Shown: positions 6,981 through 14,686 of the stretch, piece by piece | Numbering within the stretch: the stretch's first letter is position 1 | Layout of the letters: each line of letters begins with the position of its first letter | Source of the DNA: Verrucomicrobiota bacterium | GTDB taxonomy: Bacteria > Verrucomicrobiota > Verrucomicrobiia > Chthoniobacterales > UBA10450 | Length of the DNA: 15,323 nucleotides | Assembly: GCA_003217835.1 (NCBI GenBank) | Contig: QHMQ01000121.1 | Span: forward strand, 18,932 to 34,254 | Direction of reading: 5' to 3' | Made by a program: the position numbers and the translations under genes | Notes under the pieces: model-generated | What the model was told of the DNA's origin: nothing | Seen by the model: only the letters and a program-made list of their open reading frames with translations | The model's database searches: none

Positions 6981-7109
6981 AATCTTTGGAATCAGCGGCC
7001 GGGGAGACGGCGAAGTCTGCATTAAACCGCGCACAATTCAAGCCGTCGCCCTTCATGCCAGTCGAGATTTTTACTTAGATTTCTTAAACCGTGAAAGGCG
7101 GCCTCTCGC

Positions 7110-7139
7110 TTGACATTTTGCATTGCATGCGCATAGAAA
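7110..7139 (+). promoter_or_regulatory. Candidate sigma70-type promoter for the L,D-transpeptidase gene
   Basis: A perfect -35 hexamer TTGACA (7110-7115) is followed after 18 bp by TAGAAA (7134-7139), a 4-of-6 match to TATAAT. A start of transcription near 7146 would leave a short leader before the ATG at 7157, which is one reason to prefer that start over 7091 or 7127. Confidence 0.4.
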
Positions 7140-7156
7140 GTCTGTCCAAAATTCTT

Positions 7157-7765
7157 ATGCGTCCTTCGCTTTATCGCAATCTGATGGCGGCATTTTCCGC
7201 TGCTCTTCTTCTCGTTGCGGCTGGTTGTGCCGAAGATCCCCGTTACTCAGCCCGGACCCAATATCTTGGAGGGGGTTACGGGAACGCTCCAGCTGGAGCG
7301 CCACAGGACTCTGTCTCGTACTGGGATGGAGACGGGATCGAGGGGAAGCCTTCCATTACCATCAGTCTCCGCGAGCAACGCGCCTACTTTTACAAGAGCG
7401 GTGTGCTCGTAGGCGTTTCCCAACTTTCGACTGGCCGCGAAGGGCTAAACACTCCCTATGGGCATTTTTCGATCATTCAGAAGGACGTCAATCATGTCTC
7501 CAGTCTATTCGGTGACTACGTCGATTCGGCAGGCACCGTAGTTGTGCCCAACGTTGACGTAACGAAGGATCCGAAACCGCCCGGCGCTCATTTTAGGGGC
7601 ACGCCAATGCCTTATTTTATGCGCATCGTTTCCGGGACAGGAATGCATGCGGGTTATTTGCCAGGTTACCCAGCTTCTCATGGATGCATCCGGATGCCTG
7701 AATTTATGGCGGAAAACTTTTTCAAGTCTGTGTCGACCGGAACCCCCGTTACGATTACAAATTAG
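7157..7765 (+). CDS. L,D-transpeptidase (YkuD domain), lipoprotein
   Basis: This gives 202 residues from ATG 7157. The N-terminus is a lipoprotein signal: basic start MRPSLYRN, hydrophobic core and lipobox VAAGC with Cys24 as the lipidated residue, so the enzyme is membrane-anchored and faces the periplasm. The YkuD domain starts near SITISLREQRAYFYKSGVLV. It carries the catalytic signature: His164 in MHAGYLPGYPASHGCIRM, then Ser174, His175, Gly176, Cys177 (nucleophile) and Arg179. Such enzymes make 3-3 cross-links in peptidoglycan or attach lipoproteins to it. Longer versions from GTG 7091 or ATG 7127 are possible but would add residues before the signal peptide and overlap the candidate promoter. 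No LysM or other binding domain is present. Confidence 0.93.
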   Translation: MRPSLYRNLMAAFSAALLLVAAGCAEDPRYSARTQYLGGGYGNAPAGAPQDSVSYWDGDGIEGKPSITISLREQRAYFYKSGVLVGVSQLSTGREGLNTPYGHFSIIQKDVNHVSSLFGDYVDSAGTVVVPNVDVTKDPKPPGAHFRGTPMPYFMRIVSGTGMHAGYLPGYPASHGCIRMPEFMAENFFKSVSTGTPVTITN

Positions 7766-7805
7766 ATTCCTCTGGGTCAGCATCTGGGCTTGCAGAAAAT
7801 TCGTG

Positions 7806-7832
7806 CCGGCGGCATTCTCATCATTCCGCCGG
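7806..7832 (+). promoter_or_regulatory. GC-rich hairpin in the aroF leader
   Basis: CCGGCGG (7806-7812) and CCGCCGG (7826-7832) form a perfect 7-bp stem with a 13-nt loop, ending 7 bp before the aroF ATG at 7840. It may end transcription from the L,D-transpeptidase gene or affect aroF translation, since it covers the usual Shine-Dalgarno zone. No T-run follows. The role is inferred. Confidence 0.35.
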
Positions 7833-7839
7833 TCGAAAT

Positions 7840-8853
7840 ATGATCATCATCGCGCAGCCGAACGCTACTGAGGAACAAATCAAACGGCTCGTCACTCGCG
7901 TCCGTGAATTCGGCCTTGACGCGCAAATCAGCCGGGGCGCATCACGCGTGATCATCGGTGTGATTGGGCCCGAAGCCCTCCTTCGCGAAAAACCGCTCGC
8001 CGCCATGCCTGGTGTCGAAGCAATCGTTCCCGTACTAAAGCCGTACAAACTCGCTTCGTGCGAATCCCGCGGAGCCTCGTCGGTATCAATTGGTGGCGTG
8101 TCCATGGGCCGAAATGAAGACGTCGTTCTGATTTCTGGTCCATGTTCAGTCGAAAGCAGAGAGCAGATTTTCTCAATCGCAAAAATCGTCAAGAAATCGG
8201 GCGCAAAAATCTTGCGCGGCGGTGCATTCAAACCGCGCACCTCCCCGTATAGTTTTCAGGGGTTACGCGAAGACGGGCTTCGCTTTCTCGCTGAAGCACG
8301 CGCCGAAACGGACCTGCCCGTGATTACCGAAATCATGGACCCCCGCGATTTGTCCGTGGTCGAAAAATACGCGGACTGTCTTCAAGTGGGTACACGCAAC
8401 ATGCAGAATTTCTCACTCTTGAAGGAAGTCGGCCGCAGCAGATTGCCGGTCCTACTCAAGCGCGGATTCAGCGCTACAATCAATGACCTGATCATGAGCG
8501 CCGAATACATCTTGAGCGAGGGCAACATGAACGTGATTCTCTGCGAGCGCGGGATTCGTACGTTTGAGACGGCGACCCGCTACACGCTCGACCTTGGCGC
8601 AGTTCCGCTCTTGAAATCCAAAACCCATCTGCCAGTAATTGTCGACCCAACGCACGCAATTGGCCTGCGCGAATTTGTTCCGCAGATGTCTCTTGCTGCG
8701 CTCGCTGCCGGCGCGGATGGGCTCATGATCGAAGTCCACGATTCTCCTGAGTTGGCCAAGAGCGACGGCGATCAAGCGCTCACGCCAGAAATTTTCGCCG
8801 ACCTTGTTCCGCGCCTCCGCGCCGTGGCCGCAGCCATTGGCAGGAAGCTCTAA
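7840..8853 (+). CDS. aroF: 3-deoxy-7-phosphoheptulonate (DAHP) synthase, type I-beta with N-terminal regulatory domain
   Basis: This gives 337 residues. It catalyses the first shikimate-pathway step: phosphoenolpyruvate plus erythrose 4-phosphate to DAHP, in the cytosol. Residues 1-70 form the ferredoxin-like domain known from the Thermotoga-type enzyme (MIIIAQPNATEEQIKRLV), which mediates aromatic amino-acid feedback in that enzyme. The catalytic barrel shows SGPCSVES (metal ligand Cys102), GGAFKPRTSPYSFQG (PEP site), KRGFSAT, CERGIRTFE, DPTHAIG (His272), EVH (Glu298) and Asp309. These four metal ligands fall at the same numbers as I recall for the Thermotoga enzyme. Length is standard. The gene lies 74 bp after the transpeptidase gene and 68 bp before mfd, so it may be transcribed alone. 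No trp/tyr leader peptide was seen. Confidence 0.96.
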   Translation: MIIIAQPNATEEQIKRLVTRVREFGLDAQISRGASRVIIGVIGPEALLREKPLAAMPGVEAIVPVLKPYKLASCESRGASSVSIGGVSMGRNEDVVLISGPCSVESREQIFSIAKIVKKSGAKILRGGAFKPRTSPYSFQGLREDGLRFLAEARAETDLPVITEIMDPRDLSVVEKYADCLQVGTRNMQNFSLLKEVGRSRLPVLLKRGFSATINDLIMSAEYILSEGNMNVILCERGIRTFETATRYTLDLGAVPLLKSKTHLPVIVDPTHAIGLREFVPQMSLAALAAGADGLMIEVHDSPELAKSDGDQALTPEIFADLVPRLRAVAAAIGRKL

Positions 8854-8854
8854 C

Positions 8855-8888
8855 TGCTCGACTCAAAGTTGATCCAGCGAGCAATTTT
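8855..8888 (+). terminator. Weak terminator-like hairpin after aroF
   Basis: TGCTCG (8855-8860) pairs with CGAGCA (8878-8883), with a 17-nt loop, directly followed by ATTTT. The stem is short and the T-run is only four bases, so termination would be partial at best. It lies just after the aroF TAA (8851-8853). Confidence 0.35.
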
Positions 8889-8921
8889 GAACTTCCACCT
8901 CTTTTCGGCGAGAGCTAACCG

Positions 8922-11900
8922 GTGCAGAAACCGGCATCCACGGACCTTCTAGAAATCGTCGCGAAGAGCGAGCCAATTGGGCGTAAACTTCGAGCAATCG
9001 AGAGAACGCAATGGCCGGTCCAGTTTTCGCACGTGATTGACCCGGCACAGGCATTTCTAGTCGCCGCCATCGCGTCCAAGGTCCAGAACACGATTTGGGT
9101 CCTTTGCCCCAGCGTCCATTCCCAGGAATTGCTCTATGAAAGTTTGCTTAACTGGCAGCCCAACGCGCTTTTTTTGCCGGAAGCGGAATTCGCTGCCGTC
9201 GAAAACATTTTGCCGGACCCCGAGATCGCGGCTGAGCGGCTTGCATTGCTCACGCAACTTGAGCGCGAGCAGGCTCCGCGGCTAATCGTCGCCACACGCG
9301 CAAGTCTCGATCAAGCCGCTCCAAGACGCGGCGCGCTCCAAACCGCCCTTATTCAGCTCCGGCATGGGGCAAATGAGAAGATGGAACGCATCCTCGAACA
9401 GCTCACCGGAGCGGGTTATGAACGCGTAGCTCAAGTCACAACACGCGGACAATTCGCAGTCCGCGGCGGAATTGTCGACCTTTATTCGTGGCAAGCGCCG
9501 CTACCAACACGCTTGGAATTCTTTGGCGACCAAATCGAATCGTTGCGTGAGTTCGATATCGACAGTCAGACTTCGGTGCGCGATCTGAGATTCGCCGATA
9601 TTCTGCTCGGAGCGGCAGACGATCAAGGCGCCACCGTCCGCGATTACATTGGCCGCGATCATCTCAAGATTGCAATCGAACCGGAAGAATGTTTCAACGC
9701 GGACATCCAAATTAGCGCAGGCTGGACTGAGTGGGGCCCGGAAGATTTTAGCGGCGCATTTCAGGATTGCGAAATCGGTGAGTTCGCGATCGGCGATCTC
9801 ATGCTTGCTGAAGCAAAACGCGCACAATTTGCCGCACGCTTAAGGGAATGGCGCGCGAACAAGGCAAAGATCATCATTTATTTTCAGACCGAGGGCGAGA
9901 TCGAGCGCTTTCGCGAGATCATGGACGAGAAGGAAACGCTTGACAGTGTCGATCTTGTAGAAGGCACGCTCGCCCGTGGATTTTGTTTTCCCGCGGCTAA
10001 CCTCGTCGTGCTTTCGGCAGCGGAGTTATTCGGGAGGCTAGCCGCACATGGCCGCCGGCGATTACGACGCATAGAACGCCATCGCGCGCAGATCGATTTC
10101 AGTGAACTGACAGAAGGTGACTTTGTTGTGCATCTCGAGCACGGCATCGGACGATTTTGGGGGTTGCAAAGAGTCGGTAAAGACGAGGTGCTTTCGATCG
10201 AGTTCGCTGATGAAGCGAAGCTTTATGTCCCACTCGAGCAAGCATATCTCGTGTCCCGCTATGTTGGTGTCGGAAAAAAATCGCCGCCTCTCAGCTCGCT
10301 TGGAGACGCGAAGTGGACACGTGCCAAGAAAAACGCCGCAGCATCCATTTTCGACTATGCCGGCAAAATGCTCGCGCTTCAGGCCGAGCGGCAGACCCAT
10401 CCCGGCCATGCATTTGCTCCCGACAGCAAATGGCAAACCGAATTTGAACATTCATTCCCGTTTCGCGAAACGCCTGATCAATTGAGAGCGATCATCGACA
10501 TGAAGATCGACATGGAGCGCTCGCAGCCGATGGACCGCCTGATTTGCGGCGATGTCGGTTTTGGCAAGACCGAGGTTGCGATTCGCGCCGCGTTCAAAGC
10601 GGTTATGGATGGCAAACAGGTCGCGGTCCTCGCGCCAACCACGGTTCTGGCCCAGCAGCATTTCGAGGTGTTTCGGCAACGCATGCTCGATTATCCCGTG
10701 CGCATCGAAATGCTCAGCCGTTTCCGTTCACAATCGGAACAGAAGAAAGTCTTGCGACTGTTACGCGAAGGCGGTGTCGATATTGTGATCGGGACGCATC
10801 GGCTTATCTCCGGCGATCTTGTCTTCAAAGATCTCGGCCTCGTCGTGATCGACGAGGAGCAGCGCTTCGGCGTTTTGCACAAAGAAAAATTCAAAGAGCT
10901 CTTCAAACTCGTCGACGTCCTGACGCTGTCCGCCACGCCAATCCCGCGCACCCTTTATCTTTCGCTCGTCGGCGTAAAAGACATGTCCACGATTGAGACC
11001 CCGCCACTCAATCGCTTGCCGGTGGAAACGGTGGTGTCTGGGTATGATGAGCGGCTCATTCGCGACGCGATCAATCGCGAACTCGAGCGGCAAGGTCAGA
11101 TTTTCTTTTTGCATAACCGCGTCCAGACGATCGACCGAGCGCGCGATCGTATCGTCGATCTTTGCCCGGAGGCAAGGATTGAGGTCGGGCATGGCCAGAT
11201 GGATTCGGACGAATTGGAGGCCGTCATGGCGCGATTCGTCAGCGGGAAAGTCGACGTACTAGTTTGCACGACGATCATCGAGAGCGGACTCGATATTCCG
11301 AACGCCAACACGATCATCATCGATCGTGCGGATAGGTTTGGTCTCGCCGATCTCTATCAGCTGCGCGGGCGGGTCGGGCGGGCCGAGCACAAAGCGTACG
11401 CTTATCTCCTTCTTCCGCGTGAGATGATGGCAATTGGCGCCGCGCGCAAACGGATCAACGCGATCAAACAATACAGCTCGCTGGGCGCCGGTTTCCGCAT
11501 TGCCATGCGTGACCTGGAGATTCGGGGTGCGGGCAGCATTCTCGGTACAGCACAAAGCGGCCACATCATGGCGGTCGGTTTCGATTTGTACTGCCAGTTG
11601 CTCAAGCAAGCGGTCGCGCAGCTCAAAGGTGAAAAATTGCGGGTCCGGCTCGATGTCGATCTCCGGCTCGACTTCGTTGCTACGAATGAAGCGGAATTCG
11701 TTCATCTCGGCCCGCAGGCGCGCATAGCCGCTTTTGTGCCGAGCAGTTTTATCGGCGATGCGAGTTTGCGCATCCGAGCCTATCGCGATATCGCGGAAAT
11801 CACCACAAATGAGCAACTGGAACGTTTGATGCGCGACTGGCGTGACCGCTTTGGATCCTTCCCGTCCGCGGTGGACAATTTGTTCCTGCTCACCGAAATT

Positions 11901-12071
11901 AAGTTGGCTGCGGCAAGATCTGGTGTCAGCCGTGTCGAAGTGCGGGAGCGCAAATTGATGTTGACCCGGCGTGGGGATTTTATACTTGTCGCGGGCAAAT
12001 TCCCCCGTTTAGTTGCAGCCGAAATCGAGCAGCATCTGGGGGAAGTTCTGGAGCTTATCAAGAAATTATGA
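8922..12071 (+). CDS. mfd: Transcription-repair coupling factor Mfd
   Basis: This gives 1049 residues, somewhat shorter than the about 1150 of E. coli. Mfd is an ATP-driven translocase that removes RNA polymerase stalled at DNA lesions and recruits UvrA. Domains in order are: the UvrB-like N-terminal module (about 20-330, with TRGQFAVRGGIVDLYSW at 174-190); the RNA-polymerase-interacting CarD-like domain (about 392-450, ELTEGDFVVHLEHGIGRF); the helicase core with Walker A GDVGFGKT (543-550), DEEQ (644-647), SATPIPRT (670-677) and QLRGRVGR (813-820); and the C-terminal TRCF domain (about 900-1000). All key motifs are intact. The start is GTG 8922, chosen because MQKPASTDLLEIVAKS leads into the N-terminal domain. 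Only a weak GAGAG lies upstream. The stop overlaps the surA start as ATGA. Confidence 0.97.
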   Translation: MQKPASTDLLEIVAKSEPIGRKLRAIERTQWPVQFSHVIDPAQAFLVAAIASKVQNTIWVLCPSVHSQELLYESLLNWQPNALFLPEAEFAAVENILPDPEIAAERLALLTQLEREQAPRLIVATRASLDQAAPRRGALQTALIQLRHGANEKMERILEQLTGAGYERVAQVTTRGQFAVRGGIVDLYSWQAPLPTRLEFFGDQIESLREFDIDSQTSVRDLRFADILLGAADDQGATVRDYIGRDHLKIAIEPEECFNADIQISAGWTEWGPEDFSGAFQDCEIGEFAIGDLMLAEAKRAQFAARLREWRANKAKIIIYFQTEGEIERFREIMDEKETLDSVDLVEGTLARGFCFPAANLVVLSAAELFGRLAAHGRRRLRRIERHRAQIDFSELTEGDFVVHLEHGIGRFWGLQRVGKDEVLSIEFADEAKLYVPLEQAYLVSRYVGVGKKSPPLSSLGDAKWTRAKKNAAASIFDYAGKMLALQAERQTHPGHAFAPDSKWQTEFEHSFPFRETPDQLRAIIDMKIDMERSQPMDRLICGDVGFGKTEVAIRAAFKAVMDGKQVAVLAPTTVLAQQHFEVFRQRMLDYPVRIEMLSRFRSQSEQKKVLRLLREGGVDIVIGTHRLISGDLVFKDLGLVVIDEEQRFGVLHKEKFKELFKLVDVLTLSATPIPRTLYLSLVGVKDMSTIETPPLNRLPVETVVSGYDERLIRDAINRELERQGQIFFLHNRVQTIDRARDRIVDLCPEARIEVGHGQMDSDELEAVMARFVSGKVDVLVCTTIIESGLDIPNANTIIIDRADRFGLADLYQLRGRVGRAEHKAYAYLLLPREMMAIGAARKRINAIKQYSSLGAGFRIAMRDLEIRGAGSILGTAQSGHIMAVGFDLYCQLLKQAVAQLKGEKLRVRLDVDLRLDFVATNEAEFVHLGPQARIAAFVPSSFIGDASLRIRAYRDIAEITTNEQLERLMRDWRDRFGSFPSAVDNLFLLTEIKLAAARSGVSRVEVRERKLMLTRRGDFILVAGKFPRLVAAEIEQHLGEVLELIKKL

Positions 12072-13057
12072 GATATATCATTCGTCCGCTTGCTATCGCG
12101 TTCCTGGTCGTGTCGGGACTCGTTATGCCGCCCCTTTGCCGCGCCGCGTTCGCCGCCGAGCCGCAAGTCGTTGACGGCATCGCGGCGGTAGTGAACAAGG
12201 ACGTGATCACCTACTCGGAAGTGCGCGAGCTGTCCGCGCCACGGGAAAAATTGCTGCGTTCGCAATACACCGGCGAGGAGCTCGAAAAGCAACTGAAACA
12301 ACTGCGAGAAGCGGCCCTGAAAGACCTGGTTGATCGACGGCTAATTATCCAGGCGTTCAAAAAAGAGAATTATCAAGTCCCGGATCATGTTGTGGATCAG
12401 CGGATGCACGAGATTATCCGGGAGTCATTCGGCGGCGACCGCAATACGTTTATTAAAACGCTAGAAGCGCAGAACTATACCCTGGGCGAGTTCAAAGAAA
12501 AGGAGCTGGAGCGAATAATCGTGCAGGGGATGCGCGGTAAGAATGTCAAGAGGGACCTGATCATTTCACCGCCCAAGATAGAAGACTACTACAAAAAACA
12601 CCGCGACGAATTCACTACCAAGGAGCAGATCAAGTTGCGCATGATCATGATTCCCAGCCATGCCGATACCGGGAATTCCACGGCACAAAAAGCGATGGCC
12701 GAAGAGGTGCTCGGCAAACTGGCAAGCGGCGCGGAGTTCGAGCGCATGGCACAGGTTTATTCCGAGGATAGCACCCGCGATCTGGGTGGCGATTGGGGCT
12801 GGATCGAACGCAAAACACTCGCGGCCCCGCTCGAAAACATTGCTTTCAAAGTGCCAGTAGGGAGAATTAGCAACCTCATCGACTACGCCGGCAATTATTA
12901 CATCCTCAAGGTCGAGGACAAACACGGCGGCGTAACGCGATCGCTCGCTGAAGTCCGGCCCGAAATCGAGAAGAAACTGATCCAACTGGAAGCGCAAAGC
13001 CTTCAGGAACGCTGGCTCGCCAGTTTGCGCTCAAAAGCCTACATTCGGACTTTTTAG
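12068..13057 (+). CDS. surA: Periplasmic chaperone / peptidyl-prolyl isomerase SurA, single parvulin domain
   Basis: This gives 329 residues. A signal peptide (about 1-30, MRYIIRPLAIAFLVVSGLVM then AFAAEP) sends it to the periplasm. PQVVDGIAAVVNKDVITYSE (32-51) is the typical start of the SurA N-terminal chaperone domain, which continues as helices to about residue 180. One parvulin domain follows (about 185-285: KLRMIMIPSHAD, FERMAQVYSEDSTRDLGGDW, GWIERKTLAAPLENIAFKVP, GNYYILKVEDKHGG). E. coli SurA has two parvulin domains, so this is the shorter form. Its role is folding and delivery of outer-membrane proteins. The ATG overlaps the mfd stop (ATGA), so translation is coupled, and pdxA follows, as next to surA in gammaproteobacteria. 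Confidence 0.9.
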   Translation: MRYIIRPLAIAFLVVSGLVMPPLCRAAFAAEPQVVDGIAAVVNKDVITYSEVRELSAPREKLLRSQYTGEELEKQLKQLREAALKDLVDRRLIIQAFKKENYQVPDHVVDQRMHEIIRESFGGDRNTFIKTLEAQNYTLGEFKEKELERIIVQGMRGKNVKRDLIISPPKIEDYYKKHRDEFTTKEQIKLRMIMIPSHADTGNSTAQKAMAEEVLGKLASGAEFERMAQVYSEDSTRDLGGDWGWIERKTLAAPLENIAFKVPVGRISNLIDYAGNYYILKVEDKHGGVTRSLAEVRPEIEKKLIQLEAQSLQERWLASLRSKAYIRTF

Positions 13058-13114
13058 TAGCGCTCTCTTCCGGCCTGCGAATCTTTGTTCCGCTACTCGG
13101 AAAGTTGCGCCACC

Positions 13115-13953
13115 TTGAAACGCATCGGTATCACGCTGGGCGATTGCGCCGGCATCGGACCTGAAGTTATTCGGGCCGCGCTCACATCAAACGCTCTACC
13201 GACCACGGCCGAGTATGTCATCATCGGGAAATATCCTGATTGCTCATTGGGCGAAGCAACAGTCGAAACCAGCCGCGCCGCTGCCGCCGCGCTGGAAGAA
13301 GCGGTCACGCTTGTGCGGCGCGGCGAAATCGATGCCGTGGTGACAGGCCCTATTCACAAGGCCCGGATGTACGAAGCGGAATTCAAATTTCCCGGCCAAA
13401 CCGAATTTTTCGCCCAGCGTTGCGGCGTGAAAAATTTCGCGATGTGCTTGACCGGCGGCAAGCTGACGGTCGCGCTGGTGACATCGCACATTCCGCTCGC
13501 GAAAGTTTCGGGCGCGCTCAAGCAAAGTGAAATCGTTCGTGTCGGATTGTTGCTCGATGAATTTCTGCAACGTCGCGGAATCAAACTGCCGCGAATCGCA
13601 GTCGCTGGATTAAATCCGCACGCCGGCGAATCGGGAAAGATCGGCCGCGACGAAATCGAGATCATCGCGCCGGCAATTTCTGAACTGAACACGTCACACG
13701 TCACACGTCACACGTCACACGTCTTTTCCGGTCCTCATTCACCCGATACCGTCTTTCACCGCACAGTCGAAGGCGAATTCGATGCCGTGCTTTGCATGTA
13801 TCACGATCAAGGATTGATCCCGCTGAAGCTGCACGGCGCACCAGTCCCGATCACGGCACCGCGTTCGAAATCGCCGGCAAAGGAATCGCCAAACCTGACA
13901 GCATGATCGCCGCGATCAATCTGGCGGTGCAGCTGGCTGCGCCGCCATCCTGA
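13115..13953 (+). pseudogene. pdxA: 4-hydroxythreonine-4-phosphate dehydrogenase, with a C-terminal deletion and frameshift
   Basis: PdxA oxidises 4-phosphohydroxy-threonine in vitamin B6 synthesis. The N-terminal part is good: LKRIGITLGDCAGIGPEV, VVTGPIHKA, SHIPLAKVSG and GLNPHAGESG. CMYHDQGLIPLKLHG follows. The metal-binding His residues of these motifs are present. At 13835-13838 the reading frame is lost. It then continues as unrelated sequence to a stop at 13904-13906, while another frame resumes with RTSPDHGTAFEIAGKGIAKP and ends at TGA 13951-13953. In the family about 14 residues (FxxGVNxTLGLPxx) lie between LKxxG and RTS, so about 43 bp are missing. That segment helps bind substrate, so the product is probably inactive. 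The start is TTG 13115 (canonical KRIGITLGD start); TTG 13085 is also possible. Asp-Cys-Ala replaces the usual Asp-Pro-Ala. It is likely co-transcribed with surA. Confidence 0.88.
13689..13723 (+). repeat. 7-bp x5 perfect tandem repeat (ACACGTC) inside pdxA
   Basis: Five exact ACACGTC units run from 13689 to 13723, within the pdxA reading frame, and encode TSHVTRHTSHV between the usual EIIAPAISELN and FSGPHSPDTVF segments. With five units the frame is kept. Gain or loss of one or two units would shift it. Confidence 0.95.
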
Positions 13954-14013
13954 TCGAAGTCGAAGGATCCTTTTGCGTTACCCTATGGCTCCTATCACGA
14001 TCAGAACCCAGAA

Positions 14014-14622
14014 ATGAAAAAGTCGCACCTTGCGTTGTTGGTCGGCTTGGCGGCGGTTTTCGTTTGGTCGGGAATTAACCCGTACGATCGTCTAACCTGG
14101 TGGCTGGAAGTTTTCCCGGGAATCTTTGGCCTGATCGTTCTGGCCGCGACGTATCGGCGGTTCCAGTTCACCATGCTTGTTTACACGCTGATCGCGCTCC
14201 ACATCTCGATCTTGTGCGTCGGCGGGCATTGGACCTACGCGCATGAGCCAGTCTTCAACTGGCTCCGCGATTATTTTCATTGGAATCGCAATCACTACGA
14301 TCGGCTTGGTCATTTCGCGCAGGGATTCGTGCCGGCAATGATCGCGCGCGAATTGTTTATCCGGCTCAACGTTCTGAATCGTAAACGTTGGCAGCCGTTC
14401 TTGATCATCTCGATCTGCCTCGCGGTCAGTGCGACTTACGAATTCATCGAGTGGTGGAGCGCGTTGATCGGCGGCGCAGCTTCAACCGAGTTCCTTGGGA
14501 CCCAGGGCGACGTTTGGGACACGCAGGAAGACATGTTCATGTGCCTTGTCGGCGCCGTTTGCTCGCTCGTATTCATGAGCAAATGGCAAGATCGACAACT
14601 GCGACGACTCTCTTCCTCTTGA
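14014..14622 (+). CDS. DUF2238 / YjdF-like integral membrane protein
   Basis: This gives 202 residues with about six predicted hydrophobic segments (near 6-20, 33-47, 53-70, 101-116, 128-146 and 175-190). It carries the conserved features of the DUF2238 family: WNRNHYDRLGHFAQGFVPA (90-108), TYEFIEWWSALIGG (141-154) and FLGTQGDVWDTQEDM (160-174). The clustered His, Asp and Glu residues in these loops could bind a metal or polar ligand, but no activity is known to me for this family. It is an inner-membrane protein. The start ATG 14014 lies 60 bp after the remnant pdxA stop, with no strong Shine-Dalgarno. An inverted repeat and a permease gene follow. Confidence 0.88.
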   Translation: MKKSHLALLVGLAAVFVWSGINPYDRLTWWLEVFPGIFGLIVLAATYRRFQFTMLVYTLIALHISILCVGGHWTYAHEPVFNWLRDYFHWNRNHYDRLGHFAQGFVPAMIARELFIRLNVLNRKRWQPFLIISICLAVSATYEFIEWWSALIGGAASTEFLGTQGDVWDTQEDMFMCLVGAVCSLVFMSKWQDRQLRRLSSS

Positions 14623-14623
14623 T

Positions 14624-14686
14624 CATGCTCTTACTCTTGCTCAACACTTCTCGAATCCGATTAAGAGCATGAGCACGAGTAAGAGT
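14624..14686. repeat. Nested inverted repeats overlapping the ABC permease start
   Basis: CATGCTCTTA (14624-14633) pairs perfectly with TAAGAGCATG (14662-14671). Alternatively, CTCTTACTCTTGCTC (14628-14642) pairs with GAGCACGAGTAAGAG (14671-14685) with one mismatch. The two stems use overlapping bases and cannot form together. Both 3' arms cover or touch the ATG at 14669-14671. The motif also looks like opposed copies of a GAGCACGAGTAA-type simple repeat. Confidence 0.7.

Noticed and set aside
9884..10451. Minus-strand open frames of 87 and 129 codons inside mfd
   Set aside because: They are antisense shadows of intact mfd motifs, with no family resemblance.
13689..13723. Tandem ACACGTC array as a CRISPR or phage attachment element
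   Set aside because: Units are 7 bp with no spacers and no cas, integrase or tRNA gene nearby.
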